Shown: positions 33,910 through 43,689, numbered from the stretch's first letter. The stretch: 53,841 nt of DNA from JBFXAM01 sp050184295 (GCA_050184295.1 JBFXAM010000015.1:1-53841); one strand, 5' to 3'. A program made the numbers and translations. The notes: a model not told the origin generated them from the letters alone.

Positions 33910-35067
33910 GTGTCGCTCGCCGACCTGCGTTCCCAGCGCGTTCGCCGCTCGCCCGCGGAGATGCTCGCCCACCTGCGCTCGTTCGACCTGCCGCTGCGTT
34001 TCTCCGCGGGCATCTGGTGTTTCTCGCCGTCGCCGAGCCGCTTTCATGCCCGCTACCAGCGCGAGTTGACGATCCCGCAGCGGCTGGAAATCGCGGCGGG
34101 ACTTGCGCAAGACGGGCTAGTTGCCGTCGAAGCGCACTATCCGAATGAAGTCAACGAGGACAACCTCGACGTCTGGAGGCGCTTTACCGCCGACGCCGGG
34201 ATCCGCCTGCTCACCGTGATCCCGCTCCTGTTCTGGGATGAGCAATTCGAGTGGGGCTCGCTCTCGAATCCGCTCCCCGGCCCGCGCCGCGCCGCTCTCG
34301 AGCGCACCATCGCCGCCTTCAAGCTCAACCGCGAGCTCGACACGGACTTCGCCGTGGTGTGGCCGGGAATCGACGGCTACGAAAACCCCTTCGGGCACGA
34401 TTTCGTCGCCCTGCGCGATCGGTTCATCGATGGCCTCGCCGAGGCGCTCGACGCCGTTCCCGGCGTGCGCGTCGCGTTTGAACCCAAGCCTTACGAGCCG
34501 CGCGGGCGCATTCTCTTCGGCACGACCGCCGAGGGACTGCTCCTGTGTCAGCAGGTCGAAGCAAAGCTGCGCGCCGCCGAAAACCGCCGGCTGTTGGGGG
34601 AGGGTCACGCGCTGTGCTGTCTGAATCCGGAGATCGGCCACGTGCTGATGGGCTTCGAGGATCTCGCGTGCGCGTTCAGTTGGCCGCTTTCCGAGGCACG
34701 CCTCGCCCACAGCCACTGGAACAGCCAGCCGCTCGGCAACTACGACCAGGATCTCGACGTCGGCGTCGTTTCGCCGGAACAGGTCGAAGCGCTGCTCTAC
34801 ACGTTGAAGATGTACGGCTACAACGAGCACATGGGAATTGACATCAACCCCGAGCGTGTGCCGATCGAAGTCGCGCTGCGGATCAGCATGGACGCGATTC
34901 GGGCCGCGGCCGAGCGCATCAGCGCGCTCGACCACGAAGCGATTCTCGCCGCCCACGCCCGTCCCGATGCGCATCGCGGCTGGCTGGAGCATTATCTCGT
35001 TCGCGCTCGCGCTCCCCGTCCCGAGCAAGTCACGATCGGTGCCGCGCCGCGCCTCGCGCAGCCTTAG
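33910..35067 (+). CDS. Xylose-isomerase-like TIM-barrel protein
   Basis: The 385-residue protein is of the XylA/sugar isomerase type. Metal- and substrate-site segments are visible: AFEPKPYEPRGRI (Glu, Lys), LNPEIGHVLMGFEDLACAF (Glu, His), LAHSHWNSQPLGNYDQDLDV (His, Asp) and GIDINPERVP (Asp). It is shorter than XylA (about 440), and the early His/Asp of XylA is not obvious, so it may isomerise or epimerise another sugar. The GTG at 33910 has AGGAG 6 nt upstream. The neighbouring oxidoreductase and DUF4091 hydrolase-like gene suggest a sugar-degradation locus. Confidence 0.85.
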   Translation: MSLADLRSQRVRRSPAEMLAHLRSFDLPLRFSAGIWCFSPSPSRFHARYQRELTIPQRLEIAAGLAQDGLVAVEAHYPNEVNEDNLDVWRRFTADAGIRLLTVIPLLFWDEQFEWGSLSNPLPGPRRAALERTIAAFKLNRELDTDFAVVWPGIDGYENPFGHDFVALRDRFIDGLAEALDAVPGVRVAFEPKPYEPRGRILFGTTAEGLLLCQQVEAKLRAAENRRLLGEGHALCCLNPEIGHVLMGFEDLACAFSWPLSEARLAHSHWNSQPLGNYDQDLDVGVVSPEQVEALLYTLKMYGYNEHMGIDINPERVPIEVALRISMDAIRAAAERISALDHEAILAAHARPDAHRGWLEHYLVRARAPRPEQVTIGAAPRLAQP

Positions 35068-35172
35068 CGGCGCGCGGACGGCGAGTTGCGCGCGACGGTG
35101 CTACAATCCCCGGTCCGCTGCGGATCGCCGCAGAGCGATCGAGCCGCGACCCAGCCCGCAGGGCGGAGCAAC

Positions 35173-36198
35173 TTGAAGAAGCCGCGCCCAACCGAACGCA
35201 ACGCCGTCGGTCATTCCCGCGACCCGGGCAGTGGCCGCGCGTCGCCGAGTTGGCAGGAGGTTCCCGACGACGAGATCGCCGCGCTGCTCGCCGGCGCGGA
35301 TCCCGGCGAGCTCGCGCGGGAGAACGATCCCGCCGCCCATCGCGGCCGGCGGCGCGTCCGCGCGCCGGGCCTCGCGGAGCCGCCCGCGACCGGCGCCGCC
35401 GAGTCGCCGGCGCGGTCCGTCGCGCCGCGCGACGCCAAGCGCGCCCGCCCGCAGGTTCGGCTGATCCACGTCGACGAGCACATCATCGTGGCGGACAAAC
35501 CCGCCGGCGTGCTTTCGACGCGCGGCCGAGACGCGGCTCCCACGCTGCCGCAGCTCATTCGGGCGGCCGCCGGCTGGACCGCGCGCGACCCGGTTCGCTC
35601 GATCCACCGGCTCGACCGCGACGCGACCGGCGTGATCGTCTTCGCGCGCACGATCGAAGCCCAGCGCTCGCTCGTTCAGCAGTTCTTCGAACGCTCCGTC
35701 GAAAAGCTCTATCAGGCGCTGGTCAGCGGGTATGTCGCCGCCGACGGGCAGGTCAACGTCCCGTTGCGTTTCGACAAGAACAGCGGCCGCTCCGTCGTTT
35801 CGCCGCGCCACGGAAAGAAAGCGCTCACGCGCTACCGCGTCGCGCAGCGCCTCGCCGGCAACACGCTGCTCGAATGCACGCTCGTCACGGGCCGCACCCA
35901 CCAGATCCGCGCTCACCTCGCCTACGCGGGACACCCGCTCGCGGTCGATCCGCTGTATGGCGGCGGCCGCGCGCTGCTGTTGTCGAACTACAAGTCCGGC
36001 TATCGCTTCAGCGCGCGGCACGAGGAGCGCCCGCTGATCGATCGGCTCCCGCTCCACGCCTGGAAACTCACGTTCACGCATCCCGCGACCGGCGAACGCG
36101 TCACGTTCGAGTCGCCGCTGCACAAGGACATGCGCGCGACAGTCACCCAGTTGGCGCGCGCGCTCCGCGAAGGCAGTTCCGATCGCCGCCGCCGTTAA
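35173..36198 (+). CDS. RluA-family pseudouridine synthase
   Basis: Modifies uridine in rRNA or tRNA. The catalytic motif SIHRLDRDATGVIVFA contains the conserved Asp, and LVTGRTHQIRAHLAYAGHPL plus DPLYGGG are the following family signatures. There is no S4 domain; instead about 95 residues of Arg/Ala/Pro-rich leader precede the core (VRLIHVDEHIIVADKPAGVL). No ATG lies before the core. A TTG at 35173 with GGAG 4 nt upstream is the best start (341 residues). Target base not assigned. Unrelated by function to the flanking sugar genes. Confidence 0.9.
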   Translation: MKKPRPTERNAVGHSRDPGSGRASPSWQEVPDDEIAALLAGADPGELARENDPAAHRGRRRVRAPGLAEPPATGAAESPARSVAPRDAKRARPQVRLIHVDEHIIVADKPAGVLSTRGRDAAPTLPQLIRAAAGWTARDPVRSIHRLDRDATGVIVFARTIEAQRSLVQQFFERSVEKLYQALVSGYVAADGQVNVPLRFDKNSGRSVVSPRHGKKALTRYRVAQRLAGNTLLECTLVTGRTHQIRAHLAYAGHPLAVDPLYGGGRALLLSNYKSGYRFSARHEERPLIDRLPLHAWKLTFTHPATGERVTFESPLHKDMRATVTQLARALREGSSDRRRR

Positions 36199-36448
36199 TG
36201 CGGCTGAACGAACGTACGGCCGGGGCGCGCCGCGCGTGCCCTCCAGTGCGTGTTGGCGCACCGGCGCGGGTCCCGCACGCGCGAATCCGGCCGGGAACGC
36301 CTCCCGTTGCGCGTCGATTTGCGGTTATCGCCCGCTGGATGCTGTAGCTGCGGGGCCGCACCGATAGAATGTCCGACGAGGGGAAAGCGGCCGCAGGAAC
36401 TGCGCCTTGAGCCCGGCGACCCGAGGGCCGCCGCCAACCGGATTCGCG

Positions 36449-39400
36449 ATGCCCGCCACCGACGAACGAAACGAGCCGCTCGCGCCGCATGCGGAGCCAG
36501 CGCCGCCCGAAGCGCCCGCGACCGTCGAGAGGTCGCTGGAGGGGACGCCGTCACGCGTCGAAGTCCCACACGCGCCGTCGCCAGGCGACGCGGCGGCGGC
36601 ATCGCTGGTTCAAGCGGCTTCTCCGTCGCGCACCGAAGCGTCGCCCCGGTCCGATGCCGACACTTCCGCGCCGGCCGGGCCGTCGTCGTCTCGCCCGGCG
36701 TCCGATCGCGAGGCGCGTGTCCACGAGGTCGCGCCGCTGCCGCACGCGGCGGACGAAGCCCCGGGTGCGGTCGACACGATCCGGCCGATCGTCGCGGAGA
36801 TTCGGCAGCGACTCGCGACGATCGCGCAGCGCGAGGTCACGGTGCAGCGGCGCGAGGCGGCGCTGCACGAGCGGCTGAGCGAGATCGAGCGTCGGGCGCG
36901 CGTCGCGGTCGAAGCGGATTTCGAGCCGTTTCGCACGCGCATCGAGGCGCGCAGCACGGAGCTCGATGCGCAGTCGGTCGAGATCGCGGCCCGTCGGGCG
37001 CGCCTGGAAGCGCTGGAATCGCAGGTCAGCGAACGCGAAGCCGAGATCGAGCGCCGCCAGCGGGAAATGGACGAGTCCGCGGAGCGCCTGCGACAGGCCG
37101 CGGAAAGCGCGCGCCGCGCGCGGGTCACCGACGAGCAGCAGGCCGCCGCGCGCCTCGCGGCGCTCGTGCAGCGCGAGAAGGAGCTCGATCGTCGCGTTCA
37201 GCTCGCGCGCGACGAGATCGTCCGCAAGCGCACGCAGGTCGACGACGAGCTGGCGACGTTGCAGGTCCGCCAGGCCGAGCTCGATGCCCGCCGGGCCGAG
37301 GTCGAGGCCCGTTCCGCCGAGTGGGACGCACGTTTCGCCGAGCTCGACAGCCGCGCCGCCACGCTCGACGGACAGCAGCGCGAGATCGCGGCTGCCCGGC
37401 GGCGGCTGGAGGAGCACCAGGAGCAGCTGCGCCAGTCGCTCGGCGGCGTCGAGCAACAGCGCACGGCGCTCAACGAGCGGCAGCACGAGCTGGAGCGTCA
37501 CTGGCAGACGACTCGCGACCAGCGCGCCAAGCTGATCCGGCAGATCGAGGAGTTCCACGCCCAGCAACGCAAGCACCAGCAGGCCGAGCACGAGCAGGCC
37601 GAGCGCCGTCGCCAGCTCGACGCCCGCGAGGCGCAGCTGCGCGAGCGCAGCGACGCCCTCGAAGCGGAAGCGCGGCGCCTCGAAACCGCGGAGCGCGAGC
37701 TGCGCGAGCAGCACGCCGCCGTCGAGCGCCTCGCCGCCCAGGCCGCCGAGTATGAGCAAGACCTGCATCGCCAGCGCGACGAGGTGCAGGCCTTTCGCGA
37801 CCAGGTCGAGAGCCGCGACGTCGAGACGCGCCAGGCCGCGCTCACGATCGAGCTCGAACGCCAGAATCTCGTCCGCGACCAGTCGCTGCTCGAAACCGCC
37901 CGCGCCGAAGTGGCGCTGGCCGGCGAGCGCACCGAGCGCGAACTCAGCGATTCGCGCGAGGCGCTCCGGCGTCGCGCCGTCGAGATCGAGCGCGCCCAGC
38001 GCACCTGGACTGCTTCCCCGACTCGCTGGTGGCTGCGGGCGGGGCTGCTCGCGACCGCGGCCGGCGCCGCCGTCGCGCTTTTCGCATACAGCCGCGTTAC
38101 GCCGCTGCGCCAGCTCGCGGCGACGCTGCGCTTCGACACCGCCGCGAGCGAGCGCGGACCGGAGCAGGCCCGGCGCGTGACGGCTCAGCATTCGGCCGAG
38201 TTGCTCGCGCCCGCGAATGCCGCCGCGCTCTTCGACGACCCCGCGGCGGCCGCCGCGTGGAGCGCCGACGTGTCCGCCGGGCGCGTGCAGGCCGCGGTCG
38301 GCGACCCGCCGACGGACCTGGTGCTGCGTGTGCGGGCCGCGTCCGACGATGCGTCGGCGGAAGCGCGCCTCCGCCGCGCCGCCGACGGCTATGTGGCGCG
38401 CGTGAACGCCATCGAGGCGGCGGACGAGCTGCCCGGCGTATTCGTCGGTCTCGCCAGGCGCCGCGATGCGCTCGAAACGCAGATCGCAGCCGCCGAGCGC
38501 CGCAAGGCCGAACTGGAAGCCGAGAAGGCGCTCTTGCCGGACGACTCGCAGCGCGCCCCCCTCGAACTGGAGTGCGCCGGCCTGCGCGCCGAACTCGCGG
38601 CGCTCGGCGACCAGCTCGGCGGCGCCCAGCGCGAGCTTTCCGAGCTGCTCGCCGGCAGCGCCCCGCGCGGCGTAATCGACGCCGCGGTGTACGAGGCGGC
38701 GCTGGCCGGCGACCCCGTCTATTCCGAGGATCAGAAGGAATTCCGCGCGACCGCGAAGCAGTATCAGACCGAGCTGGCGGTCGCGATGGTGCTGCTCGTC
38801 GATCCGCTAAAGGCGCTCCGCGAGAGCCTGGCGAATTTCGGCGCCGTGCTCGCCGAGCAGCAGCGCTTGCAGCCGCCGCCCGCGGTCGCCGCCTCCCTGG
38901 AAGAGCTCACGACGCGCAGCGCGACGCTCGATACGCAGCTCGCCGAACTCGCCGGCCGTTGGGACACGCTGCGGCTGGCCGTCGAGCGCCCGCTCGGCGA
39001 GAGTCCGGGCGCGAACCTCGAGGACGATGTGCTCCGGCTGGTCGAGCGTCAGGCCGCCGCGACCGACGCCGCGCGCACCGCCGTCAGCGCTTCGGCGGCG
39101 TTTCTCGAAGTCATGAAGACGCAATTGGAACTGCTCTCCGGCGGCGAGGGCGCCGGCACGCGCGAAGTCGTCGTTGGCGCGCTGCTCCGGAGCGAGCAGA
39201 CCCATCTGCGCGACCGGAGCGCCGCCGTCGCCGACGCCGCCGGGCAGGTCGACGCGGCGCAGAACGTGCAGGTCGACGGCCACGAGCGGCGCCTGCGGGG
39301 GCTGCGGATGCGCATGCAGCAGCGCCGCGACCTGGTGCGCGAAGCGGTGCAGCGCGAGGCCGATCGCCAGGCCCGAGGCGACTATGACGGCGCGCTCGCC

Positions 39401-39829
39401 CGGCTGCGCGAGCAGGTGTCGTCGCACCAGGCGCGGCGTGACGAAATCGTCGCGGGGCTTACCGACCGGCTCGACACGCTACGCGAGCTGGACGGCGTGG
39501 CAGCGCAGCACGAGCGCGCCGCCGGCAGCATTGCGCTGCTCGACGCGTCGATCGCGAGCCTGCGCGAGCAGGCGACCCAACTCGACGAAGCCCTCGCCGA
39601 GGCCCGCCGCAGCGGCCCGCGTCCCGACCGCGCGACACTTGTCGCCGTGCACGGCGAGTTCGTTTCCGGGCAGGAACGTGTGCGCGACGCCGTGCTCGCC
39701 GGGTTTGCCGCGTTCGCGACTGCGTGGGCCGTTGCGTTCCTGATCGTGCTGAAGAACCCGTTCCGGCGCACATCCGCCGCGCTCGCGTTCGCGGCGCTGC
39801 CGTCCGACGCCGGTGCGCCGCAGCGCTGA
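36449..39829 (+). CDS. Giant coiled-coil protein with two transmembrane helices
   Basis: The 1126-residue product, in order: an Ala/Pro/Ser-rich disordered leader (about 1-100); a very long charged coiled coil (about 105-515, rich in Arg/Glu/Gln/Ala); a transmembrane helix (RAGLLATAAGAAVALFAYS, about 527-548); a second coiled-coil region (about 655-1060); a second transmembrane helix (LAGFAAFATAWAVAFLIVLK, about 1081-1101); and a short tail. The coiled coil between two membrane helices resembles Wzz/tyrosine-kinase-type chain-length regulators, but no Walker motif is present. The ATG at 36449 is used; a TTG at 36407 with AGGAA at 7 nt is an alternative. Convergent with the ABC importer genes. 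Confidence 0.78.
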   Translation: MPATDERNEPLAPHAEPAPPEAPATVERSLEGTPSRVEVPHAPSPGDAAAASLVQAASPSRTEASPRSDADTSAPAGPSSSRPASDREARVHEVAPLPHAADEAPGAVDTIRPIVAEIRQRLATIAQREVTVQRREAALHERLSEIERRARVAVEADFEPFRTRIEARSTELDAQSVEIAARRARLEALESQVSEREAEIERRQREMDESAERLRQAAESARRARVTDEQQAAARLAALVQREKELDRRVQLARDEIVRKRTQVDDELATLQVRQAELDARRAEVEARSAEWDARFAELDSRAATLDGQQREIAAARRRLEEHQEQLRQSLGGVEQQRTALNERQHELERHWQTTRDQRAKLIRQIEEFHAQQRKHQQAEHEQAERRRQLDAREAQLRERSDALEAEARRLETAERELREQHAAVERLAAQAAEYEQDLHRQRDEVQAFRDQVESRDVETRQAALTIELERQNLVRDQSLLETARAEVALAGERTERELSDSREALRRRAVEIERAQRTWTASPTRWWLRAGLLATAAGAAVALFAYSRVTPLRQLAATLRFDTAASERGPEQARRVTAQHSAELLAPANAAALFDDPAAAAAWSADVSAGRVQAAVGDPPTDLVLRVRAASDDASAEARLRRAADGYVARVNAIEAADELPGVFVGLARRRDALETQIAAAERRKAELEAEKALLPDDSQRAPLELECAGLRAELAALGDQLGGAQRELSELLAGSAPRGVIDAAVYEAALAGDPVYSEDQKEFRATAKQYQTELAVAMVLLVDPLKALRESLANFGAVLAEQQRLQPPPAVAASLEELTTRSATLDTQLAELAGRWDTLRLAVERPLGESPGANLEDDVLRLVERQAAATDAARTAVSASAAFLEVMKTQLELLSGGEGAGTREVVVGALLRSEQTHLRDRSAAVADAAGQVDAAQNVQVDGHERRLRGLRMRMQQRRDLVREAVQREADRQARGDYDGALARLREQVSSHQARRDEIVAGLTDRLDTLRELDGVAAQHERAAGSIALLDASIASLREQATQLDEALAEARRSGPRPDRATLVAVHGEFVSGQERVRDAVLAGFAAFATAWAVAFLIVLKNPFRRTSAALAFAALPSDAGAPQR

Positions 39830-39853
39830 CGCTTCCGTCGCGGGCTCCGCGCG

Positions 39854-40702
39854 CTATCCCTTGATGCCGCTCATCACCACGCCGCGCACAAAGAACCGCT
39901 GCATCACCAGGAAGATCACGAGCACGGGCGCGACCACCACCATCGCCGCGGTCATCTGGAGCGGCCAGTTTGTCCCGCCGTAGGAATCCTTGAACACCGA
40001 CAACCCGGTCTCCAGCGTGCGCAGATTCATGGAGCTGCCGACCAGCAGCGGCCAGTAGAAGTCGGTCCACGTCCAGATGAATGCGAACACGGCGACCGTG
40101 ATGATCGCGGGCTTGGCCGATGGGACGATCACGTGCCGGAGGATGCCCAATTCGCCGCAGCCGTCGATTCGCGCGGCGTCGTCGAGCGCGCGCGGAATCG
40201 TGACGAAGAACTGGCGCAGCAGGAATGTCCCGAAGGCCGTGCTGAGATAGGGGAACGGGATGATCAGTCCGGCGTACGTGTTCAGCCATCCGAGCTTGGC
40301 CACGATCACGTAGAGCGGGACGATCATCACCTGGGCCGGGATCATCATGGTGAGCAGAAACGCGAAGAACAGCGTGTCGCGCCCGAAAAACCGCAGCCGG
40401 GCAAACCCGTACGCCGCGAACGTGCACAGGAGCACCTGAAGCGTCACGACGCCGGAAGTGACCACGACGCTGTTGACCGCGAAGCGCCAGACCGGAAGTT
40501 CGGGAATGCTCAAGACGCGGCGGTAGTTGGCGAGCGGCGGCGTGGTCCACTGCTGCGGATCGAAGAGCGTCTGCACGGTCGGCGGCGGCGAGAGCGGCTT
40601 GTGCAGGGACGTGAACGCCATCCACACGAGCGGCGCGACGGTCGCGACGCCGACCGCGACGAGCAGCAAATAAGCAGGGACGAGGCGCAGCGCGCGGTTC
40701 AT
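39854..40702 (-). CDS. Sugar ABC transporter permease, MalG type
   Basis: Inner-membrane subunit of a carbohydrate importer: 282 residues, six predicted helices, and the EAA loop that contacts the ATPase (PRALDDAARIDGCGELGILR, then VIVPSAKPAI). The N-terminal MNRALRLVPAYLLLVAVGVA and the C-terminal RFFVRGVVMSGIKG are typical of MalG-like proteins. Its ATG overlaps the upstream permease's TGA (ATGA), indicating translational coupling. It is last in a three-gene operon (binding protein, MalF-type, MalG-type). No ATPase gene follows. Confidence 0.94.
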   Translation of the reverse strand: MNRALRLVPAYLLLVAVGVATVAPLVWMAFTSLHKPLSPPPTVQTLFDPQQWTTPPLANYRRVLSIPELPVWRFAVNSVVVTSGVVTLQVLLCTFAAYGFARLRFFGRDTLFFAFLLTMMIPAQVMIVPLYVIVAKLGWLNTYAGLIIPFPYLSTAFGTFLLRQFFVTIPRALDDAARIDGCGELGILRHVIVPSAKPAIITVAVFAFIWTWTDFYWPLLVGSSMNLRTLETGLSVFKDSYGGTNWPLQMTAAMVVVAPVLVIFLVMQRFFVRGVVMSGIKG

Positions 40703-41589
40703 GCCGGCGCCTCCTGTTCGCCCATGCCGCGGCGCAGCAGGTGAAATTGCAGCAGCGCGAACGCCAGGATCATCGCGAACAGCACGTACGACTGCGCGCT
40801 GGCAAGGCCCACCTCGAAGCGCATCCACGCTTCCTTGTAGATGTGATACGCCACGACGTCCGTCGTCCGGCGCGGACCGCCTTTGGTGATCATGTAGATC
40901 GGCGTAAAGAACTGAAACGCGGCGATCGTGGTTGTGACAACGACAAACAGCGTCGTCGGCACGAGCAGAGGCAGCGTCACGTAGCGGAATCGCCGCCACG
41001 CGCCAGCGCCGTCCAGGTTCGCCGCTTCGTAAAGCGTTTCGGGAATGCTCTGCAACCCGGCGACGAAGATCACCATCCGCGGCCCAAGCCCGATCCACGC
41101 GCTCATGAGCACGAGCGCCGGCAGCGCCCAGGACGTGTCGTTCAGAAAATCCGTCTGACCCGCATACCCGCAGGCCCTCAGGACGAAGTTGACCAGCCCG
41201 CTGTCCGGCAGAAACACCCAGATCCACACCATCGCCAACGCCGCCTGCGAACTCACCGCCGGCACGAAATAGAGCGTGCGGAAGAACCCGACCGCCCGCA
41301 GCGGCTGATGCACCAGCAGCGCCACGAGCAGCGCCGTCACCACGCACAACGGCACACTCAACGCCGCGAAGAGAAACGAGTTGTACGCCGCATTGCGGAA
41401 GAACGGGTCCGCCGCCAGCGCCGTGAAGTTGTCGAGGCCCACGAACGGCCGGTCGGGTTTCAGCAGGTGCCAGCGGTGCACGCTCATCCACGCCGCCACC
41501 ACCATCGGCACGAACGAGAACAGCAGCAGATACAGCGTCGCCGGCGCGACGAACACGTAGCCCCGCCACTCGCTCCGCCGCCGATTCAT
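40699..41589 (-). CDS. Sugar ABC transporter permease, MalF type
   Basis: 296-residue inner-membrane permease with six helices. Landmarks are WRGYVFVAPATLYLLLFSFVP, FRTLYFVPAVSSQAALAMVW, the EAA loop IPETLYEAANLDGAGAWRRF and YRYVTLPLL-type continuation, and MITKGGPRRTTDVVAYHIYK, which is diagnostic of sugar permeases. Its ATG overlaps the stop of the binding-protein gene by ATGA, and its own stop overlaps the next permease in the same way. The three proteins are thus made as a tightly coupled set. Confidence 0.94.
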   Translation of the reverse strand: MNRRRSEWRGYVFVAPATLYLLLFSFVPMVVAAWMSVHRWHLLKPDRPFVGLDNFTALAADPFFRNAAYNSFLFAALSVPLCVVTALLVALLVHQPLRAVGFFRTLYFVPAVSSQAALAMVWIWVFLPDSGLVNFVLRACGYAGQTDFLNDTSWALPALVLMSAWIGLGPRMVIFVAGLQSIPETLYEAANLDGAGAWRRFRYVTLPLLVPTTLFVVVTTTIAAFQFFTPIYMITKGGPRRTTDVVAYHIYKEAWMRFEVGLASAQSYVLFAMILAFALLQFHLLRRGMGEQEAPA

Positions 41590-42902
41590 CGCGTCCTCAC
41601 GGCCGCCTGCATCAGTTGCGCCGTGCGGTGCGCCGCGGCGTCGAGCGGCGCGCCGGTGTTGAGCACATCCTCGATCATCTCGCGCCCCAGATCCTCGCAC
41701 ACGCCGTAGCGTTGCACCCGCGCGCCCATCGGTGGACGGGCGAAAGGCACTTCCGCCAGGAACGCGTCCTCGATGGGGTTCCCGGCGAAATGCGCCGCCG
41801 CCGCCCGGTTGCCCGAGATCGCCAGCCCGGTGGCGACGCGGCGTTTCTGCACGTCGGCGCTGCACATGAACTTGACGTATTCCCACGCGAGGTCGGGCGC
41901 GCGCGTCGCCGCCGTCACCGCGAGTCCCGACGCGTACATGACGGTTTCGCGCTTCGAAACATTGCTCGGCAGGCTGACGACGCCGATGTCGAGCTGGTCC
42001 GCGCGAAGCTCGATCAACTCCCAGTGCCCGGTCAGGTGCATCGCGGCGCGCTGGGCGCGAAAGAGATCGACGCCGGCGGCGGCGCTCTCGGCGAGGCTCG
42101 GCGCGACGCCGTGCTTCTGAATCAGGTCCACGAGAAAGTGCAGCGCGGCGCGGGATTCGGGCCCGTCGAAGTAGCCGACCGCCTGCGTCCCGTCGGGGCT
42201 GAGCACCGCGCCGCCGTTGTGCCACAGCCAGGTCACCCAGTGCGGCATCCAGCGGAGGAAGTGAAAGCCATACTGTTTCGGCCGTCCGTCGCGCGCCGGG
42301 CGCGTGAGCGCCTCGGCCTTGACGAGGAAGTCGTCCCATGTCCAGCCGGGCTCGGGGTACGCGACGTTCGCTTCGTCGAAGAGGCGCTTGTTGTAGAGCA
42401 TCACCATCGGCGTGAAATCGAGCGGGATCGCGAAGAGGCGCTCGGCGCGCCGGAACACGTCGACGACCGACTCGAAATAGTCATCGACGCGGAACCGGGC
42501 GTCGCGCGCGATCAGCGGCGAGAGATCGAGCAGGATGTCGTTGTCGATGAACACGGCCGCCGACGAAGCATCGAGCTGCACGACGTCCGGCGCGTCGCCG
42601 GACACGATCATCATGATGAGCTTCGACTCGTACTGCCCGGGGCCGGGAATGTGCTCGACTTCGATGCGCACGCCGGGGTGAAGCGCCAGAAACTCGTCGC
42701 GCAAATCGCGTTCGAGTTTGAGAAAGCCGGGGTCGTTTCCCGGACCGCCCCAGTTCGCGACGCGCAGGACGCGCTCGGCGGCGCCGGGCTGCGCGGCGCG
42801 GTCGCAGCCGCCCAGGAGTGCCCACGCCGCGAAGCACGCGGCGACTACGCGGAGCCCGCGCGGCATCGCGGTTCGGAACAATCGTCGCATGGAACGCGGC
42901 AT
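41586..42902 (-). CDS. Sugar ABC transporter solute-binding lipoprotein
   Basis: The 438-residue extracellular binding protein (MalE/family 1 type) has lipobox ALLGGC (Cys33). Typical features are RVANWGGPGNDPGFLKLERD, VSGDAPDVVQLDASSAAVFI, FAIPLDFTPMVMLYNKRLFD and PGWTWDDFLVKAEALT. Captures a sugar and delivers it to the two permeases encoded immediately downstream. The start is uncertain: ATGs at 42902, 42890 and 42866 all lie before the lipobox helix and none has a good ribosome-binding site. The ligand cannot be assigned; the sugar-enzyme genes 6-13 kb away are only circumstantial. Confidence 0.93.
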   Translation of the reverse strand: MPRSMRRLFRTAMPRGLRVVAACFAAWALLGGCDRAAQPGAAERVLRVANWGGPGNDPGFLKLERDLRDEFLALHPGVRIEVEHIPGPGQYESKLIMMIVSGDAPDVVQLDASSAAVFIDNDILLDLSPLIARDARFRVDDYFESVVDVFRRAERLFAIPLDFTPMVMLYNKRLFDEANVAYPEPGWTWDDFLVKAEALTRPARDGRPKQYGFHFLRWMPHWVTWLWHNGGAVLSPDGTQAVGYFDGPESRAALHFLVDLIQKHGVAPSLAESAAAGVDLFRAQRAAMHLTGHWELIELRADQLDIGVVSLPSNVSKRETVMYASGLAVTAATRAPDLAWEYVKFMCSADVQKRRVATGLAISGNRAAAAHFAGNPIEDAFLAEVPFARPPMGARVQRYGVCEDLGREMIEDVLNTGAPLDAAAHRTAQLMQAAVRTR

Positions 42903-43038
42903 GGCAAGCGCTTTCTGGCTGACGGCGCTCCATTCTCGCGTTCCCGCGCCGCGCGCCAAGCGGGGCGCGCGGAATCCCCCCGGGGGAGCGGACCGGCCGG
43001 CGCGCGCCGGGCGCCCACCCGCTGCGGCGGCGCTGCGG

Positions 43039-43668
43039 TTACTTCAGTTCGACGTTCCAGTACGCGAAATCGAGAAATTGCTTCCAGCTTGCATAGCGCG
43101 AGTCGGAGAGCTTCACGGTCAGCACCGGCGAACGCCGCGGGCGGCGCGGCTGCGCGATCAGGTGCATGCGCGCCTGCTCGGGGGTGCGCCCGCCTTTGCG
43201 CACGTTGCACCGCAGACAGGCGCAGACGACGTTCTCCCAGCACGTCGTGCCGCCCTGCGAGCGCGGCACCACGTGATCGACGCTCAGCTCGGTGGTCGAG
43301 AAGCGTTTGCCACAGAACTGGCAGCGATTCTGATCGCGCGCGAAGAGGTTGCGCCGATTCAGCTTTACGTTGACGCGCGGCAGCTTGTCGTATCCGAGCA
43401 GGCGCACGATCTTCGGCACCGCGATCTGGAAGCGCACGGTGCGCACCCAGTCGTGCGTCTCGGGCTCGAACATGCTTCGGGCGCTGCTGACCTCGAGCCA
43501 GTCGTCGAAGTCGTATGAGAGGAACTGGCCCTGATCGACGTGAATCACCTCCGCCAGCTCGCGATAGAGCATCGTGAGCGCGCGGCGCGCGTTCACAACG
43601 CGAACCGCCATGTAAAGACGGTTCAGAACCAGCACACTTGCGGACAGGGCCGGGGCGTCGGCGTACAT
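43039..43668 (-). CDS. HNH endonuclease-domain protein
   Basis: The 209-residue protein has an HNH/Zn-finger nuclease domain at about 118-175: CQFCGKRFSTTELSVDHVVP (first Cys pair and catalytic His), then SQGGTTCWENVVCACLRCN (Asn and second Cys pair) and VRKGGRTPEQA. The N-terminal half (ALSASVLVLNRLYMAVRVVN) is the conserved leader of a widespread stand-alone HNH family of unknown role. It is not next to a methylase or other restriction genes. The ATG at 43668 is preferred on family similarity; a GTG at 43695 would overlap the upstream hairpin. GGAGGAG lies 13 nt before the ATG. Confidence 0.86.
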   Translation of the reverse strand: MYADAPALSASVLVLNRLYMAVRVVNARRALTMLYRELAEVIHVDQGQFLSYDFDDWLEVSSARSMFEPETHDWVRTVRFQIAVPKIVRLLGYDKLPRVNVKLNRRNLFARDQNRCQFCGKRFSTTELSVDHVVPRSQGGTTCWENVVCACLRCNVRKGGRTPEQARMHLIAQPRRPRRSPVLTVKLSDSRYASWKQFLDFAYWNVELK

Positions 43669-43689
43669 GTCGTGGACCAGTCTCCTCCG

